Below, one piece after another: positions 32,471 through 41,315 of a stretch of DNA of 64,000 nucleotides. Origin of the DNA: Gemmobacter sp. Lineage in GTDB: Bacteria > Pseudomonadota > Alphaproteobacteria > Rhodobacterales > Rhodobacteraceae. The stretch spans positions 2,894,501 to 2,958,500 of the forward strand of contig NZ_JAUCBS010000013.1 of the NCBI RefSeq assembly GCF_034676705.1, given 5' to 3'. The notes under the pieces were generated by a model, which ran no database searches, was not told the origin of the DNA, and saw only the letters and a list, made by a program, of their open reading frames with translations. The number at the start of each line of letters is the position of its first letter. Position 1 is the first letter of the stretch. Made by a program: the position numbers and the translations under genes.

Positions 32471-33445
32471 CTACCAGCGCAGCACGACCGCACCCCAGGC
32501 CAGACCGCCGCCGATGGCCTCGGTCACGACCAGATCGCCCTGCTTGATCTGCCCGCGCGCCTTGCCCACCGAGAGCGCCAGCGGGATCGACGCGGCCGAG
32601 GTATTGCCATGGTCCTGCACCGTCACCACGACCCGCTCCATCGGCACCTGCATGCGTTCGGCGGTGGCGGTGATGATGCGCAGGTTGGCCTGATGCGGCA
32701 CGATCCAGGTCACGTCATCGGCGCCAAGCCCCGCCTTGTCCAGCGCGGTATGCGCGGTTTCAGCCAGCTTTTGCACCGCATGCTTGAACACCGCATTGCC
32801 CTGCATGCGCAGGTGCCCGGTCTGCCGGTTCGACGATACGCCGCCATCGACATACAGCAGGTCGCGGTAGCGCCCGTCGGAATGCAGATCCACCGACAGG
32901 ATGCCGCGGTCGGCCGATGTGCCGGCGCCGCCCTCGGCCTCCAGCACCAGGGCGCCGGCCCCATCGCCGAACAGCACGCAGGTGCTGCGGTCGGTCCAGT
33001 CCATGATGCGCGAAAACGTCTCGGCCCCGATCACCAGCACGCGCTGCGCCTGACCCGACAGGATCAGCCCGTTCGCATTGGCCAGCGCAAAGACGAAACC
33101 GGCACAGACCGCCTGCACATCATAGGCAAAGCCCCGCGTGGTCCCCAACCCGGCCTGCACCATCGTGGCAACCGACGGAAAGGTGTAATCCGGGGTCGAG
33201 GTCGCAACGACAATCGCGTCGATGCTGTCGGCCGTCATGCCGGCATCGGCCAGCGCGGCCTGCGCGGCCCGGATCGCCAGATCCGAGGTCGCCTGACCAT
33301 CGGCAGCAAAGTGCCGCCGCTCGATGCCGGACCGCGAGCGGATCCATTCATCGGTGGTGTCGATGGTCTTTTCGAATTCGCTGTTGGGAACGACCCGGTC
33401 GGGCAGATAATGCCCGACGCCCCGGACGACGGCGCGCAGTGTCAT
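32471..33445 (-). CDS. fabH: 3-oxoacyl-ACP synthase III
   Basis: 324 residues from the ATG at 33445, overlapping the plsX stop by four bases. Condenses acetyl-CoA with malonyl-ACP to start fatty-acid synthesis. Catalytic Cys114 in DVQAVCAGFVFAL, His in VPHQANLRI and Asn in DHGNTSAAS form the expected triad. Genes plsX-fabH are translationally coupled. Confidence 0.97.
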   Translation of the reverse strand: MTLRAVVRGVGHYLPDRVVPNSEFEKTIDTTDEWIRSRSGIERRHFAADGQATSDLAIRAAQAALADAGMTADSIDAIVVATSTPDYTFPSVATMVQAGLGTTRGFAYDVQAVCAGFVFALANANGLILSGQAQRVLVIGAETFSRIMDWTDRSTCVLFGDGAGALVLEAEGGAGTSADRGILSVDLHSDGRYRDLLYVDGGVSSNRQTGHLRMQGNAVFKHAVQKLAETAHTALDKAGLGADDVTWIVPHQANLRIITATAERMQVPMERVVVTVQDHGNTSAASIPLALSVGKARGQIKQGDLVVTEAIGGGLAWGAVVLRW

Positions 33446-34566
33446 GGTTCGGTCCCGGCTCCTTCCCGCTGCCCGGGCGCATCCTGCCCCGTGGCACTGG
33501 CAGATGCAACACGCGCTGCCAGACGCTCGATGAACCCGGCGCGGGCCAGCCGGCTGGCCAGCCCGATCGCCGCTTCGACCCCGGTCGCATCGGCAGAGCC
33601 ATGCGATTTCACCACCGTGCCGTTCAGCCCCAGGAACACCCCGCCGTTCACCCGGCGCGGGTCGATCCGGGTTTGCAGCCGCCGCAACGAGGTCAGCGCC
33701 AGCAGTGCTGCGATTTTCGACAGGAAGGTGGCGTTGAACGCCTCTTTCAGCACGTCGCCCACCAGCTTGGCCGTGCCCTCGCCCGTCTTGAGCGCGATGT
33801 TGCCGGTGAACCCGTCGGTCACGATCACATCCACCCGGTCCGAGGAAATATCCCCGCCCTCGACAAAGCCGACGTAATCGAACCCGCCGGCCGCCGTCGC
33901 CTCGCCGATCAGATCCTGCGCGGCCTTCACCTCGGCCCGGCCCTTGTGATCCTCGGTCCCGACATTCAGCAGGCCAACGCGCGGCCGGGCCAACCCCAGC
34001 CCGTTGCGGGCATAAGAGGCGCCCATCAGCGCATATTGCATCAGGTCGGGGGCATCGGCCTTTACGTCGGCGCCGACGTCCAGCATCACGTTGAAGCCGC
34101 CGGGGTTCCGGCTGGGCCACAAGCAGGCGATGGCCGGGCGGTTGATTCCCGGCAGGCGGCGCAGGCGGATCATGGAAACCGCCATCAGCGCACCGGTATT
34201 GCCGCAGGACACGGCCGCCGCCGCCTCGCCGCTGCGCACGGCGTCGATACAGGCCCACATCGACGTGCCTTCGCCATGGCGCATCACCTGGCTGGGCTTG
34301 TCGTGCATCGTCACGACGCGAGGGGCATGGCGCAATTCGACCAAAGCCGAAAGGCCCGGCTTCTTGTCCAGAAGCGGGCGCAGCACGGCCTCGTCGCCAT
34401 GCAAAAGGATACGGATGTCCGGGTTGGCCGCGACAGATGCGGCCACACCAGCCACCACGGCCGAAGGGCCGCGATCACCCCCCATGGCATCGACCGAGAT
34501 CACCAGTCTCTGACGGGCACCGGCTTTCGCCGCGCGGTCAGTCGCTTCCGGTCCGGTCGAGCCCAT
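33442..34566 (-). CDS. plsX: Phosphate acyltransferase
   Basis: 374 residues. Makes acyl-phosphate from acyl-ACP for glycerolipid synthesis; peripheral membrane enzyme. N-terminal VISVDAMGGDRGPSAVVAG, then AAAVSCGNTGALMAVS and VIVTDGFTGNIALKTGEG are signatures. An N-terminal extension of ~20 residues is slightly long; a later start is possible but none is better supported. Coupled to fabH downstream and preceded by rpmF. Confidence 0.95.
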   Translation of the reverse strand: MGSTGPEATDRAAKAGARQRLVISVDAMGGDRGPSAVVAGVAASVAANPDIRILLHGDEAVLRPLLDKKPGLSALVELRHAPRVVTMHDKPSQVMRHGEGTSMWACIDAVRSGEAAAAVSCGNTGALMAVSMIRLRRLPGINRPAIACLWPSRNPGGFNVMLDVGADVKADAPDLMQYALMGASYARNGLGLARPRVGLLNVGTEDHKGRAEVKAAQDLIGEATAAGGFDYVGFVEGGDISSDRVDVIVTDGFTGNIALKTGEGTAKLVGDVLKEAFNATFLSKIAALLALTSLRRLQTRIDPRRVNGGVFLGLNGTVVKSHGSADATGVEAAIGLASRLARAGFIERLAARVASASATGQDAPGQREGAGTEP

Positions 34567-34601
34567 GGTGGATCGGGTGACGTGACGTCAGGCCAGCGGC
34601 C

Positions 34602-34808
34602 TTACGCCGCGTCCTCGTCCAGATCGACTTCGGCGGCGGTCGCGACGACTTCGCGCGAGTCATAATGGCCGCAGGCGCCGCACACGTGATGCGGGCGCTT
34701 CAGCTCGCCACAGTTCGGGCATTCGTTGGGGTTCGCGGCCACCAGCGCGTCATGGGCACGACGCATGTTGCGACGCGAACGGGTGACTCGGTTCTGCGGA
34801 ACGGCCAT
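34602..34808 (-). CDS. rpmF: 50S ribosomal protein L32
   Basis: 68 residues, MAVPQNRVTRSRRNMRRAHD start and a zinc-type four-cysteine pattern CPNCGELKRPHHVCGACGHY. Large-subunit protein. The rpmF-plsX-fabH order is conserved in many bacteria and ties translation to lipid synthesis. Confidence 0.97.
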   Translation of the reverse strand: MAVPQNRVTRSRRNMRRAHDALVAANPNECPNCGELKRPHHVCGACGHYDSREVVATAAEVDLDEDAA

Positions 34809-34957
34809 TTCTCAACCTCGGGCTTGTCGGGGACACGCCCCTGATTCTCTTGCGAAAATCGCGCCGCTACCCTGCTTGGAACCGGGTCGGCGCGACCTGT
34901 CTTGCGAGGCGCGGAACATAGACGGATTCTGCGCGGGCGCAAGGGGGTTTCGGCATG

Positions 34958-35494
34958 TCAGCCGTCCAGCTTGCCTTTCAGCGCGGCCAGACCGGCAAAG
35001 GGGCGCAGCGCCTCGTCGGTCAGGGGGGCGGTGCCCGGCTCGGCAAACACGGCCTGCCCCAGTTCGGCGCCGGGCGCGCGCGGGTAATCGGGCAGCGCCA
35101 GCGCCAGCGCCTCGGCCATCACCGCCTCCAGATCGACGGTTTCGGGCAACGGCTCGCGGCTGTCGTCCTCGGGCATCTCCACCTCGTCGCCCTCGGGGTC
35201 GATCATGCCGGCGACATACAGGCGGTCAACCGGCACCTCCAGCACAAAGGGCACCGGCGCCAGCGTGACCACGCAGGCCTGGTCGCCGGCCGCCAGCAAA
35301 CGCGCCTCCAGCTTTACATCCGACCGGCCCTGCGGGCGCAATTCACCCACAAAGCGCAGCCGCATCAGCGACAGCAGCCCCAGATCCGCGGCCAGCGCGG
35401 CCAGGCCTTCGGCCCCCGGCTTCAGGTCGAACGGACGGCGGCGGTTGCCGGTCAGATCAGCGGTGCGGATGCGGGTGGCGGAATGGTCGGTCAT
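34958..35494 (-). CDS. YceD family (DUF177) protein
   Basis: 178 residues from the ATG at 35494. Central DUF177 features are ARLLAAGDQACVVTLAPVPF (the cysteine-containing segment) and an acidic tail before LALPDYPRAPGAEL and LRPFAGLAALKG. The family is linked to 23S rRNA or ribosome assembly in several bacteria and plants. It sits upstream of rpmF as in most Proteobacteria, and is divergent from bamE. Confidence 0.9.
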   Translation of the reverse strand: MTDHSATRIRTADLTGNRRRPFDLKPGAEGLAALAADLGLLSLMRLRFVGELRPQGRSDVKLEARLLAAGDQACVVTLAPVPFVLEVPVDRLYVAGMIDPEGDEVEMPEDDSREPLPETVDLEAVMAEALALALPDYPRAPGAELGQAVFAEPGTAPLTDEALRPFAGLAALKGKLDG

Positions 35495-35590
35495 GGCAGC
35501 CCCTGTCGGATCGCGCGGTCTTGCTTGAACCGCGCCCAAACCTTCTGTAAGCCGATTATGAGGCTTCGGCAGTCAAGACAAGAGGACGCG

Positions 35591-36055
35591 ATGGCTAAGG
35601 CGATAACCGGGTTGCGCATGGCCCTGGCAGGGCTGGCGCTACTGGCGCTTGGCGCCTGCGCCGAGATCATCCGCAACCACGGATACACGCCCTCGGACGA
35701 GGATCTGGCCGCGGTCACGGTTGGCAAGGACAACCGCGAATCGGTCGCGGCCAAGGTCGGCCGCCCGTCGGCCGGCGGGCTGATGGCCGACAGCGGCTGG
35801 TATTACGTGCAAAGCCGCTGGTCCCACCGTGGCGCCCGCGCCCCGCAAGAGGTGGATCGCCAGGTGCTGGCCATCAGCTTCGATACGGGTGGCCGCGTGG
35901 CCAACATCGAACGCTTCGGATTGCAGGATGGCCAGGTCGTCGCCCTGTCGCGCCGCATCACCGAAAGCAACGTCCGCGGGGTGGGCTTCATCCGCCAGAT
36001 GATGGGCAACCTTGGCCGCTTCGACGCGGGCCAGTTCATCCGCCAGGGGCTCTGA
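35591..36055 (+). CDS. bamE: Outer membrane assembly lipoprotein BamE
   Basis: 154 residues with a lipoprotein signal ending LALLALGAC (C23). SmpA/OmlA core: VGKDNRESVAAKVGRPSAGG, then DSGWYYVQSRWSHRG and VDRQVLAISFDTGGRVANIE. Part of the BAM complex that inserts outer-membrane beta-barrels. Divergent from yceD across ~96 bases; a composite repeat follows its stop. Confidence 0.92.
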   Translation: MAKAITGLRMALAGLALLALGACAEIIRNHGYTPSDEDLAAVTVGKDNRESVAAKVGRPSAGGLMADSGWYYVQSRWSHRGARAPQEVDRQVLAISFDTGGRVANIERFGLQDGQVVALSRRITESNVRGVGFIRQMMGNLGRFDAGQFIRQGL

Positions 36056-36095
36056 TCCCCGGCCGATGCGCGGCCGGCAGATGTCGGCAGCGCGC

Positions 36096-36145
36096 CGCGC
36101 GGGGATATTTGGATCAGAGCGAGAGGGGGCGCCGCGCCCCCTTTG
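36096..36145 (+). repeat. Composite intergenic repeat, copy 7
   Basis: Forward core GGATATTTGGATCAGAGCGA (36103-36122), directly followed by a hairpin with 9-bp arms AGGGGGCGC/GCGCCCCCT at 36124-36142 and TTTGCC. Lies between convergent bamE and an aminotransferase gene. Confidence 0.7.
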
Positions 36146-36205
36146 CCATTTCACCCTTTTCCATATACCCATGCGACGGCAGGGCCGGGCGCCCTGCCCC
36201 CCAGG

Positions 36206-37351
36206 TCAGCGCCGCCGTTCGGCCATGAACCGTTCCAGCCGGACCAGCCCTTCGGCAATGTCCGCAGTGCCGCGCGCATAGGAAAACCGCAGCGTCTGAT
36301 GCCCGCGTGCCGGGTCGAAATCCAGCCCCGGGGTTACTGCCACGCCGGCGCCTTCCAGAATGTCGGCGGCCAGCTGGCGGCTGTCATCGGTCAGATCCGA
36401 CACATCGGCATAGATGTAGAACGCCCCGTCTGGCGGCGCGATGCGGGTAAAGCTGGCCTTGGGCAGCCCCGCCAGCATCAGGCGGCGGTTCTCGGCATAG
36501 ACGGCGCGGTTGGCCTCCAGTTCGGGCGTGCAGTCCAGCGCGGCCAGCGCTGCGATCTGGCTGGCATGCGGCGGGCAGATGAACATGTTCTGCGCCAGCC
36601 GTTCCACCTGCCGCACCATCGCCTCGGGCACCACCATCCAGCCGATGCGCCAGCCCGTCATCGAGAAGTATTTCGAGAACGAGTTGATCACCACCACCTC
36701 GTCCGTCACCTGCAAGGCGCTGACCGCAGGCGCCTCGTAATGCAGGCCGTGATAGATTTCGTCCGAGATGAAGGCCATGCCGCGCGCCGCGCAATGCCCG
36801 GCCAGCGCCGCCAGTTCCGCCTTGCCCAGCATGGTCCCCGACGGATTGCCCGGCGAGGCGACGATCAGCCCGGCCAGGCCATCGGGGATCTGCGCCGGCA
36901 CCGGCTGGAACCGGGTATCGGGCCCGGTCGGAATGCCCACCGCCTCCAGCGACAGCGCCTTCAGGATATGGCGATAGCTGGGATACCCGGGCAGGCCCAG
37001 CCCCACCGCCTCGCCCGCATCGAACAGCGCGCTGAAGGCCAGCAGGAAGGCGGCCGAAGACCCCGCCGTCACCACCACCCGCTCGGGGTTCAGATCCACG
37101 CCATACCAGCGGCGGTACAACGCCGCGATACCCGCCCGCAGCTCGGGCAGGCCAAGCGCCACGGTATAGCCCAGCGAATCGCGCGCCATCGCCTGTTCCA
37201 GCGCCGCGCGCGCGCCCTGCGGTGCCGGCGTGCCGGGCTGGCCCACCTCCATGTGAATGATGTGGCGCCCCTGCGCCTCCAGCATGCGCGCCGCCTCCAT
37301 CACATCCATCACGATGAAGGGATCGACATCGCCCCGGCTTGAAACCCGCAT
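36206..37351 (-). CDS. PLP-dependent class I/II aminotransferase
   Basis: 381 residues. AspC-like fold type I: HMEVGQPGTPAPQGAR, the stretch IVASPGNPSGTMLGK with the cofactor-contacting Asn, DEIYHGLHYE and the Schiff-base lysine in VVINSFSKYFSMTGWRIGW, ending HQTLRFSYARG with a substrate-carboxylate Arg. Substrate is not clear; aspartate, aromatic or branched amino acids are possible. Stands alone, divergent from the DsbA-like gene. Confidence 0.88.
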   Translation of the reverse strand: MRVSSRGDVDPFIVMDVMEAARMLEAQGRHIIHMEVGQPGTPAPQGARAALEQAMARDSLGYTVALGLPELRAGIAALYRRWYGVDLNPERVVVTAGSSAAFLLAFSALFDAGEAVGLGLPGYPSYRHILKALSLEAVGIPTGPDTRFQPVPAQIPDGLAGLIVASPGNPSGTMLGKAELAALAGHCAARGMAFISDEIYHGLHYEAPAVSALQVTDEVVVINSFSKYFSMTGWRIGWMVVPEAMVRQVERLAQNMFICPPHASQIAALAALDCTPELEANRAVYAENRRLMLAGLPKASFTRIAPPDGAFYIYADVSDLTDDSRQLAADILEGAGVAVTPGLDFDPARGHQTLRFSYARGTADIAEGLVRLERFMAERRR

Positions 37352-37464
37352 GTGCTGCCCCCTATGGTGCGCCAGAATTTGCGGCCTTGTTCCGCGCCGG
37401 CGCCCCCCGGGTCAAGGGCAGACTGACACCTGCCGGTCGCCCGGCCCCCAGACCGGAGTAGCCG

Positions 37465-38211
37465 ATGCGCCTTTTGACCGCCGCCCTGTGCCTTGGCCTT
37501 GCCGCCCCTGCCGCGGCGCTGGACCTGTCGTCCATGACCGAGGCCGAGCGCGCCGCCTTTGGTCAGGCCGTGCGGACCTATCTGCTGGAAAACCCCGAGG
37601 TGCTGATGGAGGCCATCGGCGTGCTGGAGCAAAAGCGCGAGGTGGATCAGGCCGCCAACGACCTGAAAATCCTGCGCGACAACGCCGACCGCATCTATAC
37701 CAGCCCCGCCGACTGGGTGGGCGGCAACCCCGAAGGCGATGTAACGGTGGTCGAATTCCTCGACTATCGCTGCGGCTATTGCCGCAAGGCCTGGGAAGAG
37801 GTGGAACAGCTGGTCGAATCCGATGGCAACATCCGGCTGGTGTTCAAGGAATTCCCCATCCTGGGCGAAGATTCGGTCGCCTCGTCGAAATTCGCGATCG
37901 CCGCGCGCAGGCTGGGCGGGGACGAGGCCTATAAAAAGGCCCACGACGCCCTGATCGCGCTGAAAAGCCCGGCCGATGCCGCCACGCTGGAGGAACTGGC
38001 CAGCGATCTGGGCCTTGATCCGGCCAAGGTGGCGGCCGAGATGGAATCGGACGACACCGCCGCCATCATCCGCGCCAATCACGACCTGGCAACGCTGTTG
38101 CAGATCAACGGCACGCCTACCTTCGTGGTGAACGAAACCATGGTGCGCGGCTATGTCCCGCTGGACGGAATGCAGCAGATCGTCGACGGCCAGCGCAAGA
38201 AGGCGGACTGA
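37465..38211 (+). CDS. DsbA family thiol-disulfide oxidoreductase
   Basis: 248 residues. Signal peptide (MRLLTAALCLGLAAPAAA), an N-terminal helical segment (EAERAAFGQAVRTYLLENPE) of the type seen in Com1/ScsC-like proteins, then a DsbA thioredoxin fold with the active site C103-G-Y-C106 in DYRCGYCRKAW and the cis-Pro region NGTPTFVVN. Acts in the periplasm as oxidase or isomerase. A small hairpin overlaps its stop codon (38201-38218). Confidence 0.9.
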   Translation: MRLLTAALCLGLAAPAAALDLSSMTEAERAAFGQAVRTYLLENPEVLMEAIGVLEQKREVDQAANDLKILRDNADRIYTSPADWVGGNPEGDVTVVEFLDYRCGYCRKAWEEVEQLVESDGNIRLVFKEFPILGEDSVASSKFAIAARRLGGDEAYKKAHDALIALKSPADAATLEELASDLGLDPAKVAAEMESDDTAAIIRANHDLATLLQINGTPTFVVNETMVRGYVPLDGMQQIVDGQRKKAD

Positions 38212-38232
38212 TCCGCCTCACCTTCGCGTGAC

Positions 38233-38277
38233 TGTTACCGCAAACCGGCGGCGGACACCCGCCTGTTTGCGGTAACA
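38233..38277. promoter_or_regulatory. Long inverted repeat upstream of gap, LacI-type operator candidate
   Basis: 13-bp perfect arms TGTTACCGCAAAC (38233-38245) and GTTTGCGGTAACA (38265-38277), with a second GGCGG/CCGCC pairing inside, 84 bases before the gap ATG. No T-run follows, so an operator is more likely than a terminator. Each arm begins TGTTACCG, like the half-site of LacI-family regulators such as the alphaproteobacterial carbon regulator CceR (recalled, not checked). Confidence 0.5.
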
Positions 38278-38361
38278 CCATGATTTGCCAGCGTTTCCCG
38301 GCTTTCCCAACAGGCGGATCCGGTGTATCGGGGCCGCAATCCCCTTTTCATGGAGTCGCGC

Positions 38362-39363
38362 ATGACCATTACCATCGGCATCAACGGCTTTGGCCGCATC
38401 GGGCGCTGCACGCTGTCCCATATCGCCGAGGCCGCACGAACCGACGTGCGCGTGGTCGCCATGAATGCTACCGGCCCCATCGAAACCAACGCCCATCTGC
38501 TGAAATACGACAGCGTGCATGGCCGGTTCGGCGGCACGGTGACGATCGACGGCAACATGATGGACGTGGGCCAGGGTCCGATCCGCGTGATGTCCACCTA
38601 CAAACCCGAGGAACTGGACTGGACCGGCGTCGATATCGTGCTGGAATGCTCGGGCAAGTTCAACGACCGCGACAAGGCCGCCGTCCACCTGGCGAATGGC
38701 GCCAAGCGGGTGCTGGTTTCCGCCCCGGCCAAGAATGCCGACAAGACCATCGTGTTCGGCGTCAACGATGGCACGCTGACCACGGCGGATCTGGTGGTGT
38801 CGAACGGGTCGTGTACCACCAACTGCCTGGCGCCCATCGCCAAGGTGCTGAACGATGCCGTCGGCATCGAATTGGGCATCATGACCACGATCCATTCCTA
38901 CACCGGCGACCAGCCCACGCTGGACCGCCGCCACAGCGACCTGTATCGCGCCCGCGCCGCCGCCATGGCGATGATCCCCACCACCACCGGTGCGGCCAAG
39001 GCGCTGGGGGACGTGTTGCCGGAACTCAAGGGCAAGCTCGATGGCTCGGCCATCCGCGTGCCCACCCCCAATGTCTCCTGCGTCGACCTGACCTTCTTCG
39101 CCGGCAAGGATGTGACGGCGACCGACATCAACGAGATCGTCCGCGAGGCTGCCGCCGGCCCGATGGGCCGCGTCCTGGGCTATGACCCGGAACCCAAGGT
39201 CTCCATCGACTTCAACCATACCACGCAATCCTCGATCTTCGCCCCCGACCAGACCCGCGTGGTCGGCAAGCGGATGGTGCGCGTGCTGTCGTGGTATGAC
39301 AACGAATGGGGCTTTTCGGCCCGCATGGCGGATGTCGCGGCGGCGATGGGCCGTCTGGCCTGA
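38362..39363 (+). CDS. gap: Glyceraldehyde-3-phosphate dehydrogenase
   Basis: 333 residues from the ATG at 38362 (earlier in-frame codons lack a ribosome site). Oxidises glyceraldehyde-3-phosphate with NAD(P) and phosphate in glycolysis/gluconeogenesis. GINGFGRIGRC is the nucleotide-binding start, C151 in SNGSCTTNCLAP the catalytic cysteine, and SWYDNEWGFS the usual C-terminal signature. Upstream inverted repeat suggests carbon-source control; a hairpin terminator follows. Confidence 0.97.
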   Translation: MTITIGINGFGRIGRCTLSHIAEAARTDVRVVAMNATGPIETNAHLLKYDSVHGRFGGTVTIDGNMMDVGQGPIRVMSTYKPEELDWTGVDIVLECSGKFNDRDKAAVHLANGAKRVLVSAPAKNADKTIVFGVNDGTLTTADLVVSNGSCTTNCLAPIAKVLNDAVGIELGIMTTIHSYTGDQPTLDRRHSDLYRARAAAMAMIPTTTGAAKALGDVLPELKGKLDGSAIRVPTPNVSCVDLTFFAGKDVTATDINEIVREAAAGPMGRVLGYDPEPKVSIDFNHTTQSSIFAPDQTRVVGKRMVRVLSWYDNEWGFSARMADVAAAMGRLA

Positions 39364-39388
39364 TCCGCCCGCCAGGGAAAACCGGCAC

Positions 39389-39412
39389 AGGGGGCCCGCG
39401 CGGCCCCCTTTC
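39389..39412 (+). terminator. Hairpin terminator after gap
   Basis: AGGGGGCC (39389-39396) pairs with GGCCCCCT (39402-39409), loop CGCGC, followed by TTCGCTT. Lies 26 bases behind the gap stop. Confidence 0.7.
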
Positions 39413-39475
39413 GCTTGCCTGCGGCCAGGCCGCAGTTTACCGCTGGACCCCGACCGCAACCATGGACCCAGCCCC

Positions 39476-39616
39476 ATGACCAACACGCTTGCCATCATCC
39501 TTGTCGGGCTGCTTGTGGCGGGGCTGGCGCTGGACCAGATGCTGGGCACCGGCGCCGCGCTGTTCGTGGCGCGTCGGTTCCTCGATCTCGTGGACTGGAT
39601 GGTGTTCTGGCGCTGA
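39476..39616 (+). CDS. Small single-helix membrane protein
   Basis: 46 residues: MTNTLAIILVGLLVAGLALD is a membrane helix, then a short amphipathic tail (ALFVARRFLDLVDWMVFWR). No named family. The coding pattern and position right behind gap match a tiny gene I recall near gap in other Rhodobacterales. The ribosome site is weak, so confidence is moderate. Confidence 0.55.
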   Translation: MTNTLAIILVGLLVAGLALDQMLGTGAALFVARRFLDLVDWMVFWR

Positions 39617-39629
39617 ACCTGCGCCCTTT

Positions 39630-39702
39630 CATCTGTCCGCAAATATCCCGGGGGGAGTCGGCCGGAACGGCCGGCGGGGGGCTGGCCCCCCTGCCGTCGC
39701 CA
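39630..39702 (-). repeat. Composite intergenic repeat, copy 8
   Basis: Reverse core variant at 39632-39652 (CTGTCCGCAAATATCCCGGG) and a hairpin GGGGGG-CTGG-CCCCCC at 39676-39691, between a + strand small gene and the convergent deacetylase-like gene. Confidence 0.6.
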
Positions 39703-39712
39703 CCGCCCCGCG

Positions 39713-41159
39713 CTACTGCGGGAATACCGCCGACAGCGGCGCCAGCCCCAGCGAGGCCGCGCGCCCGTCCAGCGCCCATTCCAGCAGCGCCGCCACCGTC
39801 TCAGGGCGCAGGCGGCCGATCACCACCGCCCGGCCATCCTGCTGCGCCTTGAAGGCCGCGCGGTCCAGATAGCGGCGGATCACCGGCGCGCCCTCATCCC
39901 TGGCATCAAGGTCGCGGAATATCGTCACCGCCGGCAACCCGGCGCGGCGGGCGACCTGATCGGCGGCGTTCAGCCCCTGGTCCCAGGTCACCAGCCCATA
40001 GCCCCGCGCCGCCAGCGCCGGCACCACCGCGCCCGCCCAGGCCCGGTCGCCCTGCGCACCGTCCTGCCGCAGGTCGGTCAGCGCCAGCGCATCGGGGAAT
40101 GCGGCCGCCAGCGCCTCCATCGCCACCTCCATGTCGGTCGCCCCCCCCCCGCCGCGGCAGGCCCGAGGCCAGCAGCGCCACCTCTTGCCCGGCCGCACGC
40201 CACAGCGCCGCGCGCTCGGCCGCGCCGGGCTGTGCCGGATCCACGACCAGGGTCAGCGGCAGCGGGCTGGCAGCGGCGGCCGTCGCCGCGTCGACCCCGG
40301 CCCCGGCATCGTCCAGCAGCAGGATGGCAAAGGGCGGCTTGCCCTCGGGGTTGTCAAAGGGCCGTGCATTGCGGACCAGCGCGCCCGCAGGCGCGGCTTC
40401 GGCCGGCGCATCGCCAGCGGCCGCAATGCTGGGCAGGCGCCCGGTGCGCACGCCATCGACCGTGCCGGCGAACCCCGGCTGCGGACGCGCCGCCGGTTCC
40501 GCCGGGGCAGCGGGTTCGGGGGTGGGCACGACACCGGGTTCGGGCAGGACGGCAGGCACCGGCAGCACCTGCGGCCCCTCTGCCGGCTTCTCCTCTCCGG
40601 CCTGAGCGGGCACAGCGGGGCGGCGCGGTTCGGCCACCGGATCGGCAGGTGGCGCCTGGGGTGCCGCCTCGGCCGGGGCGGCGGGGCCGGTCAGGCCGGC
40701 CGGCGCTGGGGCCGGTTCCGGGGCCACCGGCTCCAGCACCGCGGCATCGCCGGGCCGGTCGGGCGCCGCCGCCTCCGGGGCGGCCGGCACCGTCACCCGC
40801 ACCGCAGCCTCGGCCCCAGGGGGAACCGGCGGCGCGGCCTCGGGGACAGCGGCGGGCGGCAGGGCGGCAACCGGCAGACCGGGGGCTGCCGGGGCGGGCA
40901 CCTCGGGCACAGGATCCGCAGCGGGGGCAACCTCGACCGCAGGGGCAGGCACCGCGACAGGCGGCGGTTCGGCCGCGCGCTCGACCGGCGGCACGGCGGC
41001 AGGCGCCGCCTCGGGCACGGGCGCAACCGCAGGCGCCGCCGCCTCGGGCAGCGCACCATCCGGCCGCACCGGCAAGGGCGATGTCGCCGACACCACCACC
41101 AACCCGGCGCCCCCCAGCACCGCCCCCCAGAACAGCCCTGCCAGTATCCCGCGGATCAC
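39713..41159 (-). pseudogene. Divergent polysaccharide deacetylase-family gene with a frameshift
   Basis: Starts at a GTG (41159) after GGAGG. Residues 1-25 are a membrane anchor (GLFWGAVLGGAGLVVVSA); a ~240-residue Pro/Ala/Glu-rich region follows; then the YibQ/DUF610 divergent polysaccharide deacetylase domain starts (KPPFAILLLDDAGAGVD). The frame breaks at ten C/G bases at 40141-40150; nine would join it to the second part (ATDMEVAMEALAAAFPDALA ... VTIFRDLDARDE), which ends at 39713. Both parts match the family. Either a true null, a slippery tract or a sequencing error. Role: envelope polysaccharide processing (inferred). Confidence 0.82.
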
Positions 41160-41315
41160 CGAACCCTCCTGCCTCCTGCCGATGCGCGGCCCCGGCAACC
41201 TGTCCGGGGCGGTCTTGACGCCCTGCCCGCGCTGCGCGCATCTATAGCGCGACATCGGACGGGGTTCACCCCCTGAAAACGCCGCAAGGCGGTGCAACGC
41301 CATGGGGGCATGGGC

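Noticed and set aside
38201..38218. AGGCGGA-CTGA-TCCGCCT hairpin overlapping the DsbA-like stop as a terminator
   Set aside because: Stem is short and no T-run follows; not supported well enough to list.
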